Shown here piece after piece: positions 42,497 to 51,979 of a DNA stretch of 64,000 nucleotides. A program made the position numbers and the translations under genes. Source of the DNA: Nocardia concava NBRC 100430 (lineage in GTDB: Bacteria; Actinomycetota; Actinomycetes; Mycobacteriales; Mycobacteriaceae); NCBI RefSeq assembly GCF_000308815.1, contig NZ_BAFX01000075.1:124001-188000 (forward strand), in the 5' to 3' direction. The notes beneath the pieces are model-generated. The model saw only the letters and a list, made by a program, of their open reading frames with translations, was not told the origin of the DNA and did no database searches. The number at the start of each line of letters is the position of its first letter. The stretch's first letter is position 1.

Positions 42497-42854
42497 CGAG
42501 TACCGCTCGCAGAATGTTGAGGTCACCGGGTGCCGCCTCGGGGGAGGCCGGGGCCCGGAAGTTGAGTATGTTGTCTGAAATCAGGTCCCCCACCAGGATT
42601 TTCGTCACCGCCAAGGGCAGCCGCAGGGCGGCCGACACCTCGGCTACCGACAGCGGGAGCCGGCACAACCGCACGATTTCGGTGTACTCCGGCTCGACGC
42701 GCCGCAGCGGCGGGGCCGTATTGGGCACCACCACCACCGTCAGCATGTCCAGATCGTGCCCCGCGCCCATGGTTCGGCCACCGGTCCGCGCGTAGGGGCG
42801 CACGAGCGGACCGGCCGCGTCATCGAACCACTGTTCCCCCGGCCCCGGCATCAT
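42477..42854 (-). CDS. Conservon DUF742 protein (CvnC)
   Basis: 125 residues from the ATG at 42854. After a Pro/Gly-rich leader with RPYARTGGRT the DUF742 winged-helix-like core follows: EIVRLCRLPLSVAEVSAALR, then ILVGDLISDNILNFR, and a C-terminal helix ILRAVLDGIRKL. DUF742 proteins are fixed members of conservons. Overlaps the upstream roadblock gene by 4 nt (ATGA) and the GTPase gene by 20 nt, indicating coupled translation. Confidence 0.9.
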   Translation of the reverse strand: MMPGPGEQWFDDAAGPLVRPYARTGGRTMGAGHDLDMLTVVVVPNTAPPLRRVEPEYTEIVRLCRLPLSVAEVSAALRLPLAVTKILVGDLISDNILNFRAPASPEAAPGDLNILRAVLDGIRKL

Positions 42855-43276
42855 GACAGCCGCGGGTTGCCCTGTCCGGCCAGGTTCTGCCGGGGCGTGG
42901 TGGACAGGTAGTTGCCGACGCGCTGGACGGTCAGGTTCATCTCGTAGGCGACCATGCCGAGGTTGGCCTGTTCGGTGGCCTGCAGCGCGAGGCAGGCGTG
43001 GCTGCCGGCGGCGGTCACGAACAGCACCGCGCGCTCGAGCTCGATCACCGCCTGGCGGACGCCGCCGCCGTCGAATCTGCCGCCGGCGCTGCGCGCCAGA
43101 CCGTAGAGGGTCGAGGACATGGCACCGAAGTGTTCCGCGTCCTCGCGGCTCATGGCGGAGGAGCGGCCCAGCAGCAGCCCGTCGGTGGAATGCACCACCG
43201 CGTGACGGACGCCTGCGAGCCGGTCGACCAGATCATCGAGTAGCCAGTTGAGATCACCAGCGTTTGAGGTGGTCAC
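42851..43276 (-). CDS. Conservon roadblock/LC7 protein (CvnB), copy 1
   Basis: 141 residues from the GTG at 43276, which overlaps the kinase gene by 23 nt. The roadblock fold is clear: LNWLLDDLVDRLAGVRHAVV, then HSTDGLLLGRSSAMSREDAE, ERAVLFVTAAG and ANLGMVAYEMNLTV. Roadblock proteins act as GTPase-activating or scaffold partners of MglA/CvnD GTPases. It is very close to the second copy at 46033-46431, so the two arose by duplication. Confidence 0.92.
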   Translation of the reverse strand: MTTSNAGDLNWLLDDLVDRLAGVRHAVVHSTDGLLLGRSSAMSREDAEHFGAMSSTLYGLARSAGGRFDGGGVRQAVIELERAVLFVTAAGSHACLALQATEQANLGMVAYEMNLTVQRVGNYLSTTPRQNLAGQGNPRLS

Positions 43277-45866
43277 CGTCGCCTTCCTGTCGTTCCGACT
43301 GTGTTTGCCCAAAGAGCGCCTGCGACTCAGGCCCGAACGAACCGGGATCGGCCTTGCGGCCCTGCCTGGTTCCGTTTTCGATGGCGGAGAAAAGGTCTCG
43401 GGCCTGCTCGGCCGTGCGGGTGGACTCGGAGGACGACTCGGTGGTCGTGCGCTCCTGCGCCAATTCCGGTGCGAGACTTGCCTGCCGGCGCCTACGCGGG
43501 AGCGCGGGCCGGACGTCGGAGCCAGTGTAATGGGAACGTCCGAATTCGCGTGCCCGGAAACCGTTTTCCGAGGGCGGTACGGGGGGAGTAGGGGGTTCCG
43601 GCGCGGGCCGCGGGTTGGTCGGCGGGTCGAACGGCGTGGCCGCACCGAAGGACATCACCGGCGGCACATGCGATCCGGTCGACGGACCGAAAGGCTCGAA
43701 CTGCGGCGGCGTCTGCGCGACCGGCGCAACCGGGTTGACCGGCGCGGCGGGGGCGACCGGCGGGGCGGGCTCGGCCTGGTAGCCGACGATGGGCAGCTCG
43801 TAGTTCGAGATCTGCGAGGCGGGAGCCGCCGGCAGCTGCGGCAGCGCCGCCACCGCCCGCGACGCCGCCGAGGCCTCGGGTACATCGAGTTGCCGTGCCA
43901 CGGCCGGGATTTCGCCGGTGCGGCCCGACGGCTGCACGGTCAGGCTGTTGGGCACCAGCACGATGGCGCGCACGCCGCCGTAGTCCGATTCGGTCAACCG
44001 CACCGAGATGCCGTTGCGCGCGGCCAGCTGGGCGACCACGAAGCGGCCCAGGCGGAAGTCGTCGGGCAGCATGCTGACACCGAAATCGGGTGCGTCGCGG
44101 AGGATCTCGTTGATCCGCGCGAACTCCGCCTCGGGCATGCCCATGCCCTGGTCGATGACCTCGATGGCCACACCCTTGCCGACGATGCCGCCGCGCACCT
44201 CGACCTGCGACTGCGGCGGGGAGAAGGCCGCGGCATTGTCGACCAGCTCGGCGAGCAGGTGCACGAGGTCGGCCACGGCGCTGCCCGCGATGGACACCTC
44301 CGGCAGCCGGGCGATCTTGACTCGGGTGTAGTCGAGGGTCTCACCGACACTCGAGCGCACGATTTCCAGCAGCTGCACCGGATTACGCCACTGCCGGCCC
44401 GGTTGACCGCCCGCGAGAATGATCAGGTTCTCGGCATTGCGGCGTTCGCGGGTGGCCAGGTGGTCGAGGCGGAAGTAGATGTCCAGCAGCGCCGGATCCT
44501 CCTGCTTCGACTCGGCGGCATCGAGGATCTCCAGCTGCCGGTGCACGATGACCTGGCTGCGGTGGGCGATATTGAGGAACATCGCCTTGACGCCCTCGCG
44601 GGTGCGGGCCTCGGTGACGGCGGCGGTCACGGCGGCGGCGTGCGCGTGGTTGAACGCCTTTGCCACCTGGCCGATCTCATCGGAACCGAAGTCCAGCACC
44701 GCGGCCTCGGCGACCGGATCGACCGGCTTGCCCTCGCGCAGCTTGGCCATGATCTCGGGCAGTCCCTCGTCGGCCAGTACCAGCGTCTCGTTGCGCAAGC
44801 CCTTGAGCCGGCGGATGATCCGGTTGGCCAGCACCAGCGAGACCAGGAAGGCCAGCGCCGACACCGCGAGCATGCCACCGCCGGCGAGCGCGGAGTCGCG
44901 GGCGTTGCGGTCGCCCTCTTCGGCGGCCAAACCCTCGTTGTGCCTGCTCATCTGGTCCCACAGGTGCAGGATCTGGGTGTTGAGCTTGTTGACCGTGTCG
45001 TGCCATTCCTGCGGCGTGAAGGTCAGGGGCGCGAGCTGCGGTGCGGCGCCGGGCTTGCTGGGCGGCACGGTGATCGGATCGAGCGCACGCGAGATCAGCG
45101 TGTTCTCCATCATGACGATCTTCGTCCAGTCCGGATCGTTCATGAGGGCCTGCATGTCCTTGTCACCGGTGCCACCGTCACCACCGGCCAGGACGCCCAG
45201 GTTCACGCGGTAAGTACCGGCCACCCGGGAGAATTCGATGGCCAGCTCGGGCGGCAGCGTGCCGCCCGCGAGCAGCACCTCGGCCACAGCGGCCTCGCGC
45301 GAGAGCATCTCGGAAGCCTGCACGACCTGCAGGCCGTTCGCGACCTCCAGCGCCACTTCGGAGGTGGGAGCATTGTCGGCCACCATGCGGGTGCCGATCC
45401 AGACGACCTCGAGCAGCTTGCCGTAGAAGTAATAGACGTCGGAGACGCCCATGCCATTGGCGTCGATCTGCGCGCGCACACCGGCGAGCTGGGTGCTGAG
45501 GGTGGTCAAGCCACCCACATCGTTGCCGATGCCGGCGGGGCCGAGTTTCGCCATGGTCGGGGTGATCGCGGCCAGGCCCTGCAACGCCTTGTCGAGGCGA
45601 ACGCGGGCCTGCGCCAAGGTCTTCGGGTTGGCGTCCTCACCGCCGCTCATCTGGGCGATGGACTGCTGACGTTCCTGCTGCACCGCGGCAATCAGGTCAT
45701 AGGTGGTGGGGGCCGCGTTGGTCAACGCCTCCGCCCATTCCTTTGCGTGCTTGCCCTCGACCACCAGGTACCCCGCGCCACCCACACCGATCGCGAGCAG
45801 CGCCAGGCTCGGGACGAGTGCGATGGCGAGCACGCGGGTCCGGACCCCGAGCCTCGCTCTGAACAT
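43254..45866 (-). CDS. Conservon sensor histidine-kinase-like protein (CvnA), copy 1
   Basis: 870 residues from the ATG at 45866. TM1 is at about 10-35 (VLAIALVPSLALLAIGVGGA); residues 40-330 are an extracellular nitrate/nitrite-sensing-type (NIT) helical sensor; TM2 is near 325-350; a HAMP-like segment and then the HATPase domain follow (N-box HLLAELVDNAAAFSPPQ; G1 box DQGMGMP). No classical DHp His box was found, as in other CvnA proteins. The last 250 residues are Pro-rich and basic with little structure. The 3' end overlaps the roadblock gene. Confidence 0.9.
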   Translation of the reverse strand: MFRARLGVRTRVLAIALVPSLALLAIGVGGAGYLVVEGKHAKEWAEALTNAAPTTYDLIAAVQQERQQSIAQMSGGEDANPKTLAQARVRLDKALQGLAAITPTMAKLGPAGIGNDVGGLTTLSTQLAGVRAQIDANGMGVSDVYYFYGKLLEVVWIGTRMVADNAPTSEVALEVANGLQVVQASEMLSREAAVAEVLLAGGTLPPELAIEFSRVAGTYRVNLGVLAGGDGGTGDKDMQALMNDPDWTKIVMMENTLISRALDPITVPPSKPGAAPQLAPLTFTPQEWHDTVNKLNTQILHLWDQMSRHNEGLAAEEGDRNARDSALAGGGMLAVSALAFLVSLVLANRIIRRLKGLRNETLVLADEGLPEIMAKLREGKPVDPVAEAAVLDFGSDEIGQVAKAFNHAHAAAVTAAVTEARTREGVKAMFLNIAHRSQVIVHRQLEILDAAESKQEDPALLDIYFRLDHLATRERRNAENLIILAGGQPGRQWRNPVQLLEIVRSSVGETLDYTRVKIARLPEVSIAGSAVADLVHLLAELVDNAAAFSPPQSQVEVRGGIVGKGVAIEVIDQGMGMPEAEFARINEILRDAPDFGVSMLPDDFRLGRFVVAQLAARNGISVRLTESDYGGVRAIVLVPNSLTVQPSGRTGEIPAVARQLDVPEASAASRAVAALPQLPAAPASQISNYELPIVGYQAEPAPPVAPAAPVNPVAPVAQTPPQFEPFGPSTGSHVPPVMSFGAATPFDPPTNPRPAPEPPTPPVPPSENGFRAREFGRSHYTGSDVRPALPRRRRQASLAPELAQERTTTESSSESTRTAEQARDLFSAIENGTRQGRKADPGSFGPESQALFGQTQSERQEGDGDHLKRW

Positions 45867-46032
45867 CGGGCAAAGGTAACGGGACGTATGTCACATTCGC
45901 CGCGTGGGTCCCGCTGAGCGGGAACAAGATTGACTTCCGGATTCATGTATGCGTGTGCATCGCAGGGATTGCCGCTGCTCAGGCCTCTGCCGCGATCGGT
46001 AATCAAAGGCGGCGCAGCGGAATTCACGAGAT

Positions 46033-46431
46033 TCAGGCGCGGTGGCGGGGCGCTGCGGAGAGGAAGGAACCGACGCGATGCACTGTCAGGTTCATCTCGT
46101 ACGCGACCATGCCCAGGTTCGCTTCGGACCCCGCCTGCAGCGCCAGGCAGGCGTTCGCGCCCGCGGCCGTCACGAACAGAACCGCGCGATCGAGCTCGAT
46201 GACGGCCTGCCGCACCGCGCCGCCGTCGAATCGGTGTCCGGCACTGCGGGACAGCCCGAACAGCGTGGAGGACATGGCGCTGAAGTGCTCGGCGTCCTCG
46301 CGGCTCAGCCCGGCCGATCGGCCCAGCAGCAGGCCGTCGGTGGAATGCACCACGACGTGTTGCACCCCCGCGAGTTTGTCGACGAGATCGTCGAGGAGCC
46401 AATCGAAATCACCAGCGGGGGAGGTGTTCAC
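46033..46431 (-). CDS. Conservon roadblock/LC7 protein (CvnB), copy 2
   Basis: 132 residues from the GTG at 46431, overlapping the upstream kinase gene by 23 nt just as copy 1 does. It is nearly collinear with copy 1 (DWLLDDLVDKLAGVQHVVVH; DGLLLGRSAGLSREDAEHFS; ANLGMVAYEMNLTVHRVG), but is shorter at the C-terminus and is not followed by a DUF742 or GTPase gene. The next gene, 166 nt on, is the copy-1 kinase. Confidence 0.92.
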   Translation of the reverse strand: MNTSPAGDFDWLLDDLVDKLAGVQHVVVHSTDGLLLGRSAGLSREDAEHFSAMSSTLFGLSRSAGHRFDGGAVRQAVIELDRAVLFVTAAGANACLALQAGSEANLGMVAYEMNLTVHRVGSFLSAAPRHRA

Positions 46432-48772
46432 CGTCGTCTTTCTGTCGGGAGGGGGTGGCCGGGTGCGCGCCGGGATCGGCCAGCCGCGCTTGCCGGGTGC
46501 CGTTCTCGATGGCCGAGAACAGGTCTCGCGCCTGTTCGGCGCTGCGTTCGGCGGAGGGCGTGGGGGTGGTCTCGGGGGTGGGCGCCTCGGCCAATTCGGG
46601 AGCGAGGTTCTCCTGGCGGCGTCGTCGCGGCAGCTCCGGGCGAGATTCGGCCGGGACCGCGGGCGCGGCAATGCCCGCCGAGTGGTCCCGGTTGGACGCA
46701 CGGAACTGGTTGACCCGATCGGCCCAGTCCGGTCCCGCACCGGGATACTCCACGGCGGTTTGGGCGGCCGCCTGCTCGAGTTCAGCGCTGCGCTGCGGCT
46801 GCCGTTCGATCGGTTTCGGTTCGGCGGCGGCGATTTCGCCCTCGATCACCGCCGAAGGGATCAGCACGATCGCGCGGATGCCGCCGTAATCGGAGTCCGA
46901 CAGGCGCACCGAGACGGCGTGCCGGGCCGCCAGCCGCGAGACCACGAACAGGCCCAGGCGCGAATCCTCGGACAGGCTGGTCACGGCGAAATCCGGTGGC
47001 GCGCTCAGCAGATCGTTGAGCCGCTCCAGGTCGGCGGGCGGGATGCCCATGCCCTGGTCACTGATCTCGACCGCGACACCGCGTCCGACCGACGCGCCCG
47101 AGATCTCCACCCGCGACTGCGGCGGGGAGAAACTGGCGGCATTGTCGATCAACTCGGCCAGCAGGTGGATGAGGTCGGCGACGGCCAGACCGGCGATGAA
47201 AGCCTGTGGCAGGCGGCCGGTTCGGACCCGGGTGTAGTCGGCGGTCTCGCCGACCGCGCTGCGCACCAGTTCGAGCAGCGGCACCGGATTGCGCCACTGG
47301 CGGCCCGGGCGGCCACCCGCGAGGATGATCAGGTTCTCGGCATTGCGGCGTTCCCGGGTGGCGAGATGGTCGAGCCGGAAGTAGATGTCCAGCAGCGCCG
47401 GATCCTCCTGCTGCGATTCCGCGGCGTCGAGGATCTCGAGCTGGCGGTGGACCACCACCTGGCTGCGATGCGCGATATTGAGGAACACCGATTTCACGCC
47501 CTCGCGGGTGCGGGCCTCGGTGACCGCGGCCGTGACGGCGCTCGCGTGGGCGTGGCCGAAAGCCTCGGCCACCTGGCCGATTTCGTCGTGGCCGAAGTCC
47601 AGGGTGGGTGTTTCGACCTCGGCGTCGAGGTGTTCGCCCGCGGCCAGCCGCCGCATCGTTTCGGGCAGCTGCTCGTCGGCGAGGGCGAAGGTGCGGTCGC
47701 GCAAACGCCGGAGCCTGCCGATGATCCGGTTGGCCAGCACCAGCGCGACCAGGATCGCGACCAGAGCCACCACGACCATGCCGATCCCGGCCCACAGTGA
47801 TTTGCGCGTGGTGTCGGAGGCGGCGGCGCTGGCCAGGTGCTGGGCCTCGGTATTCTCGGCCTGCCACAGGTCGGCCAGGCCGTGGGTGACCTCCTCGGAG
47901 CTGCGCTGCCAGTCGGCGATCGAGATCGGAAGCGACTGCGGGGTGGCGCGTTTCGCCGCACCGCCGGACCCGGAGGTGTCGGCCTGGGGCAGAGTGCGCT
48001 GCGCCAGTACGGGTTCGATCATGCCGAGCCGCTGCCAGGCCGCGCTCGAGACCAGCGCCTTCGCGGCGGCAGCCTGCTCTTCATCGGGCGAGGTGGCGAT
48101 GCCGTCGACCCGGGTGCGGTAATAGCCGACCAGACTGAGGTATTCCATGCCGAGCGCGGGGGAGAGGTTGTTGCCCTCGATCAGCGAAGCGCCCAGCGCG
48201 TAGGCGCGACTCATGGCTTCCAGGCTGTGCAACACGTCGGCGGCCTGGGTCAGTTCCACGGCGGTGGCCGCGTCGGGCGCGGTCTTCTGGGCGACCTCCA
48301 CGCCCGCCATCACGCTCTGCGGAATGCGGTTGTAGAAGGCATAGGCATCGGCGAGCGCTACCGTGCCCGTGTCGATTCCCGAGCGCAGTCCGGCCAATGC
48401 CTTGGTCACCTGGGCGATGGCGTCGGTGGCCTTGCCCATGGACTCCGGGCCCATGGCGGTCAGGGTCGACTGGGTCGGCGCGAGCACGCGCAGCGCGTTG
48501 TCCAGGCGCTGGCGGGCCGTGGTCAGCTGCCGCACATCGATATCCATACCGGCGATCTGCCACAACGTGAGCTGCCGTTCGGCCTCGACGGCCTCGATCA
48601 GCTCGCGGGTGGGCGCGATACCGGCCTGCATCTCGTCGGCCCAGTTGCGGGCCCGATGCGAGCGGTCCACCAGGGTGCCGGCCGCGCCGACGCCGATGAA
48701 CACCAGCGCCAGGCTCGGGACCAGCGCGATGGCCAGGATCCGGGTCCGAACCCCCAACTTCGGAAAGCGCAT
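46409..48772 (-). CDS. Conservon sensor histidine-kinase-like protein (CvnA), copy 2
   Basis: 787 residues from the ATG at 48772. Same plan as copy 1: TM1 at about 10-32, an extracellular NIT-type sensor to about 335, TM2 (SLWAGIGMVVVALVAILVAL), HAMP-like linker, HATPase (HLLAELIDNAASFSPPQS; SDQGMGIPPADL) and a Pro/Arg-rich tail. The cytoplasmic half is highly similar to copy 1 while the sensor half is divergent, which fits duplication followed by divergence of ligand specificity. First gene of the tandem conservon. Confidence 0.9.
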   Translation of the reverse strand: MRFPKLGVRTRILAIALVPSLALVFIGVGAAGTLVDRSHRARNWADEMQAGIAPTRELIEAVEAERQLTLWQIAGMDIDVRQLTTARQRLDNALRVLAPTQSTLTAMGPESMGKATDAIAQVTKALAGLRSGIDTGTVALADAYAFYNRIPQSVMAGVEVAQKTAPDAATAVELTQAADVLHSLEAMSRAYALGASLIEGNNLSPALGMEYLSLVGYYRTRVDGIATSPDEEQAAAAKALVSSAAWQRLGMIEPVLAQRTLPQADTSGSGGAAKRATPQSLPISIADWQRSSEEVTHGLADLWQAENTEAQHLASAAASDTTRKSLWAGIGMVVVALVAILVALVLANRIIGRLRRLRDRTFALADEQLPETMRRLAAGEHLDAEVETPTLDFGHDEIGQVAEAFGHAHASAVTAAVTEARTREGVKSVFLNIAHRSQVVVHRQLEILDAAESQQEDPALLDIYFRLDHLATRERRNAENLIILAGGRPGRQWRNPVPLLELVRSAVGETADYTRVRTGRLPQAFIAGLAVADLIHLLAELIDNAASFSPPQSRVEISGASVGRGVAVEISDQGMGIPPADLERLNDLLSAPPDFAVTSLSEDSRLGLFVVSRLAARHAVSVRLSDSDYGGIRAIVLIPSAVIEGEIAAAEPKPIERQPQRSAELEQAAAQTAVEYPGAGPDWADRVNQFRASNRDHSAGIAAPAVPAESRPELPRRRRQENLAPELAEAPTPETTPTPSAERSAEQARDLFSAIENGTRQARLADPGAHPATPSRQKDDGEHLPRW

Positions 48773-49033
48773 CGCTGCAACGTAACTGCGGTGCGGGGGC
48801 CGCTGCGATGTGAGTCCTTTTGTGCGGGACGGGATTTGACATCGCCGACCGGGCACCGATAAGCCGGGTGACGGCCGCGCTGTCGACGCGGCACCAAGAT
48901 CATTCGTTTACCTGCGATCCAACTGTGGGCTTCCTGTGAGTCGCGAGCGGGCAAACCTGCAGCACTACCTTCAGCCGCGCCCGGGACAGCGGGCCGCGCA
49001 CGGTGACCCGGGCGCGAGGACGGAGGAGACGAA

Positions 49034-50536
49034 GTGCAGAACCGAAAGCGCGCCTGGCTGGGCGCGATCGCCGCCATCACGGCCGCCGTGGCCGGGGCGT
49101 CCCTGGTCGCCGGCTGTGGGTCGGACAAGAAGGCCGACAACGAGGTGCGCAATATCATCTACCTGCTCGGCGACGGCATGGGACGTACCCATGTCACCGC
49201 CGCGCGACAGCGGTTCGTCGGAGCGAACGGCCGCCTGAACATGGAGCAGCTGCCCTACGTGGGCGCGGTCGCGACCTACGCGGTCGAACCCAACAGCGCC
49301 CAGCCGTCGCTGGTGACCGACTCGGCGTCCTCGGCGACCGCCTGGTCCTCGGGTGTGAAGACCTACAACGCCGCCATCGGCGTCGACGCGTACGGCAAGC
49401 CGGTGCCCACGCTCATGGAGCAGGCCAAGCAGGCCGGATTCGCGACCGGCAACGTCAGCACCGCTGAGATCACCGACGCCACCCCCGCCGCCATGTTTAG
49501 TCACTCCCTGCTGCGCGGCTGCCAGGGACCGACGTTCAGCGAATCGAGCTGCCTGCCCAAGAAGGCCGACGGCAGCTTTGAGGCGCAGCCGGCGGACAAG
49601 ATGCTGGTCACCCCGATCGCCGAGCAGATCGCCCGCAACAACACCGCCGATGTCATCTTCGGTGGCGGCCTGGCCCGCTTCGAGCCCGATGACCAGAAGG
49701 TCATGCAGGACAACGGCTATCAGGTGCTGGGCAGCATGGGCGATCCGGCGCTGAAGGCGCAGACGGCCGAGAGCCAGAAGGTTGCCACCGCCGCCGACCT
49801 GAAGTCGGTGAACGGCAAGAAGGTGATCGGCCTGTTCAACCGCGGGAACCTGACCGTCACCAACGCCAAGAACGCGTTGCCCGACGGCGCCCCGCAGAAG
49901 CAGGAGCCGACGCTGGCCGAGATGACCACCAAGGCCATCGACCTGCTCTCGAACAACAAGGGCGGCAAGGGCTTCCTGCTGCAGGTGGAGGGCGCGTTGA
50001 TCGACAAGCGCTCGCACGCCAACGACGCCGCCCAGACCCTCGACGAGGTCAAGGCGTTCGACGACGCGGTGGCCGCGGCCGTGGACTTCGCCAAGAAGGA
50101 CGGCCACACCATGGTGATCGTGACCGCCGACCACGAGTGCGCGGGCTTCAACATCATCGAGAAGAACACCTTCACCAATGCCGAGGCCGTCGCGCCGCCG
50201 ACCAATGTCGACGCCACCAACCCGGCCAACAACAGCAAGCCCGGCCGCGACGGCAAGGAGAACGTGAAGGATCCGGCGCGTTCGACCGGGTTCATCAACG
50301 GTGCGGGACAGGCGGATCCGCGCAACTTCGCGCCCGCGACTTTCCGGACCCCCGATGACGCGGCCGGCGTGCAGGACGGTTCGCCCGAGGCGAGCCTGTG
50401 GCTGACCTACCTGTCGGGCAACCACACCGGCGCGGATGTGCAGATCTACGCGTTCGGTCCGGGCGCGCAGGTGTTCGCGGCCAGCCAGGACAACACCTCG
50501 CTGTACACCAAGATGCACAAGGCGCTGCTGCCGTGA
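49034..50536 (+). CDS. Alkaline phosphatase (PhoA fold), lipoprotein
   Basis: 500 residues from the GTG at 49034 (CGGAGGAGACGAA before it). A signal peptide ends at the lipobox LVAGC, so it is likely a surface lipoprotein. Active-site features: first metal-ligand segment YLLGDGMGRTH, the catalytic-Ser motif VTDSASSATAW, and the later zinc ligands HANDAAQTLDEVKAFDD and VTADHEC. It releases phosphate from phosphomonoesters outside the cell. It lies divergent from the conservon and is coupled to a small lipoprotein gene by a 4-nt overlap. Confidence 0.93.
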   Translation: MQNRKRAWLGAIAAITAAVAGASLVAGCGSDKKADNEVRNIIYLLGDGMGRTHVTAARQRFVGANGRLNMEQLPYVGAVATYAVEPNSAQPSLVTDSASSATAWSSGVKTYNAAIGVDAYGKPVPTLMEQAKQAGFATGNVSTAEITDATPAAMFSHSLLRGCQGPTFSESSCLPKKADGSFEAQPADKMLVTPIAEQIARNNTADVIFGGGLARFEPDDQKVMQDNGYQVLGSMGDPALKAQTAESQKVATAADLKSVNGKKVIGLFNRGNLTVTNAKNALPDGAPQKQEPTLAEMTTKAIDLLSNNKGGKGFLLQVEGALIDKRSHANDAAQTLDEVKAFDDAVAAAVDFAKKDGHTMVIVTADHECAGFNIIEKNTFTNAEAVAPPTNVDATNPANNSKPGRDGKENVKDPARSTGFINGAGQADPRNFAPATFRTPDDAAGVQDGSPEASLWLTYLSGNHTGADVQIYAFGPGAQVFAASQDNTSLYTKMHKALLP

Positions 50537-51015
50537 GGCGTGCGGCCGGTGTGCTGATCCTGGGTCTGCTGGCGGCGTCGGTCGTGGGCTGCTCGTCCAC
50601 GCCCGAGGCTCCGGCACCGAAGCCCGCGGCGGCTCCCGCGGCCGCACCGCGGACGGCCGAGCCGCCCGCCGCGGCGGTATCCGTCGCGCCCGGTGAGGTG
50701 CGGCTGTCGCCGGGGCCGTTCACCGACCGGGTGCGGTTGAGCGGCACGCGGCTCGAGGGCGCCACGGTGCGAGGCACTCTCGCCATCACCACCGATGTGA
50801 GCGATGTGCTCGCGCTGGAGCTGAACGCGGCCTTCTACGACGCGGGCGGCCGTCTGGTGGGTACCGGAACCTTTGCCCATGCCGATGAGGAGCCGGTCTC
50901 GGGCGGCCCTCATGTGCCGAGCAACGATGGTATTTCCTTCGCCATCACCTCGGCCCCGTCCGATGCGTCGGTCGCGGCGGCAGTGCTCTCGATTCCGGTC
51001 CTGGTGAACGAATAG
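50533..51015 (+). CDS. Small lipoprotein coupled to the phosphatase gene
   Basis: 160 residues from a GTG that overlaps the phosphatase stop codon (GTGA). A signal peptide with lipobox SVVGC is followed by an Ala/Pro-rich linker (about 25-55) and a beta-sandwich-like domain (SDVLALELNAAFYDAGGRLV, then a GTGTFAHADEE strand). No enzymatic motif is seen. Co-translation suggests it assists the phosphatase at the cell surface; that is inference. A hairpin terminator follows at 51040-51076. Confidence 0.75.
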   Translation: MRRAAGVLILGLLAASVVGCSSTPEAPAPKPAAAPAAAPRTAEPPAAAVSVAPGEVRLSPGPFTDRVRLSGTRLEGATVRGTLAITTDVSDVLALELNAAFYDAGGRLVGTGTFAHADEEPVSGGPHVPSNDGISFAITSAPSDASVAAAVLSIPVLVNE

Positions 51016-51039
51016 CGCAGGGCCGCACCGGCTTCCGGT

Positions 51040-51076
51040 GATCCCGCATCCACACCCCTCGTGCGGATGCGGGATC
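51040..51076 (+). terminator. Terminator of the phosphatase operon
   Basis: 12-bp perfect arms (GATCCCGCATCC and its complement) with a 13-nt loop, 25 nt after the lipoprotein stop. It occupies part of the 286-nt gap 51016-51301, which holds no gene. Confidence 0.8.
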
Positions 51077-51301
51077 GCGGCCGGATCGGCGGGCGCTGCC
51101 TTCGCCCACCGAATCTCTTTCCGGGTGATACGCGATCCCTGCCCGGGGTACTACTGCCTGTTGTTCGCCGCGGGCACCCGATCGGTTACAGATTGCGCAG
51201 GTAGAAGTCTTTATCCCGGCATTACGGACAGCGATGCAGCACCCCGCTCGCAGCGGAGTGCCGCATCGCCCCATGCTCGATCTCGTCGTCACCGATCCGG
51301 G

Positions 51302-51979
51302 TCAATGACGTTTCGCGTAATCGGCCGCGGCGGCCCAATCGAGCATCACGCACGCCTCGTCGCCGAGGATCCACGCGTCGTGGCCTGGAGGGCAGAACAT
51401 GAAATCGCCGGGCCCGACATCGGTTTCGCTGCCATCGTCCATGCGGATGTGCATTCGTCCGGAAAGGCAGTAGCCCACGTGCATGGCTTGACAGGTGTCT
51501 GTTCCGGCGATCGGTTTGACGTGGGTGGACCAGCGCCAGCCCGGTTCGAACACGGCGCGGCCGACCGCGCCGGACGGAGTTTCGATCAGATCCAGCCGAC
51601 CGGCTCCGGCTTCGAACGGCCGGGTTTCGTCGGGGTTGTCGAGACTTCTCACGATCAGCGTCCGGGCGCCCTGGCCGTCGGACAAGTCATCCTCGCGGAG
51701 CAGGTCGAGGTTGCGGAAGATGGCCGGCCCGTCGCAGAGTTCGGCCATTTCCTCTGCGAAGCGGGTAGTTTCCGGCAGATCGGAGTTCTGCATCGCCTCC
51801 GCGTAGGAGGGGAATTCGACCATCTGCAGATAGGTATCGGCGCGGTCGCGATCCTTGGTCTCCATGCTGTGCAGCGCCGTGCGTTTGCCCGCCGTCGCGG
51901 CGAGCCAGGCGTCGAGCTTCTCGTTGAACTCGTCGATATGGGTGGTCTTGAACTCGATCGCCTGAACGAACCTGGTCAT
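51302..51979 (-). CDS. Fusion of an ABM-like dimeric barrel with a cupin domain
   Basis: 225 residues from the ATG at 51979 (AGAAGGAAGTGCCCACG before it). Residues 1-95 match the antibiotic-biosynthesis-monooxygenase-like barrel (EFKTTHIDEFNEKLDAWLAA; DTYLQMVEFPSYAEAM). Residues 125-225 are a cupin: GWRWSTHVKPIAGT, HVGYCLSGRMHIRMDDG and GPGDFMFCPPGHDAW with metal-ligand-like His residues. Function unknown; the two folds together suggest a small-molecule oxidase or binding protein. Monocistronic; a 201-nt gap separates it from gabD2. Confidence 0.75.
   Translation of the reverse strand: MTRFVQAIEFKTTHIDEFNEKLDAWLAATAGKRTALHSMETKDRDRADTYLQMVEFPSYAEAMQNSDLPETTRFAEEMAELCDGPAIFRNLDLLREDDLSDGQGARTLIVRSLDNPDETRPFEAGAGRLDLIETPSGAVGRAVFEPGWRWSTHVKPIAGTDTCQAMHVGYCLSGRMHIRMDDGSETDVGPGDFMFCPPGHDAWILGDEACVMLDWAAAADYAKRH

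Noticed and set aside
43248..45917. A reading frame of nearly 900 codons antisense to the conservon kinase
   Set aside because: It is a by-product of GC-rich third positions: the translation is His/Gln/Arg/Gly-rich without domains, while the minus strand encodes a clear CvnA protein with N and G1 boxes.
48906..48912. GTTTACC upstream of the alkaline phosphatase resembles one unit of an actinobacterial Pho box
   Set aside because: No second unit follows at the expected spacing, so PhoP control is not supported.
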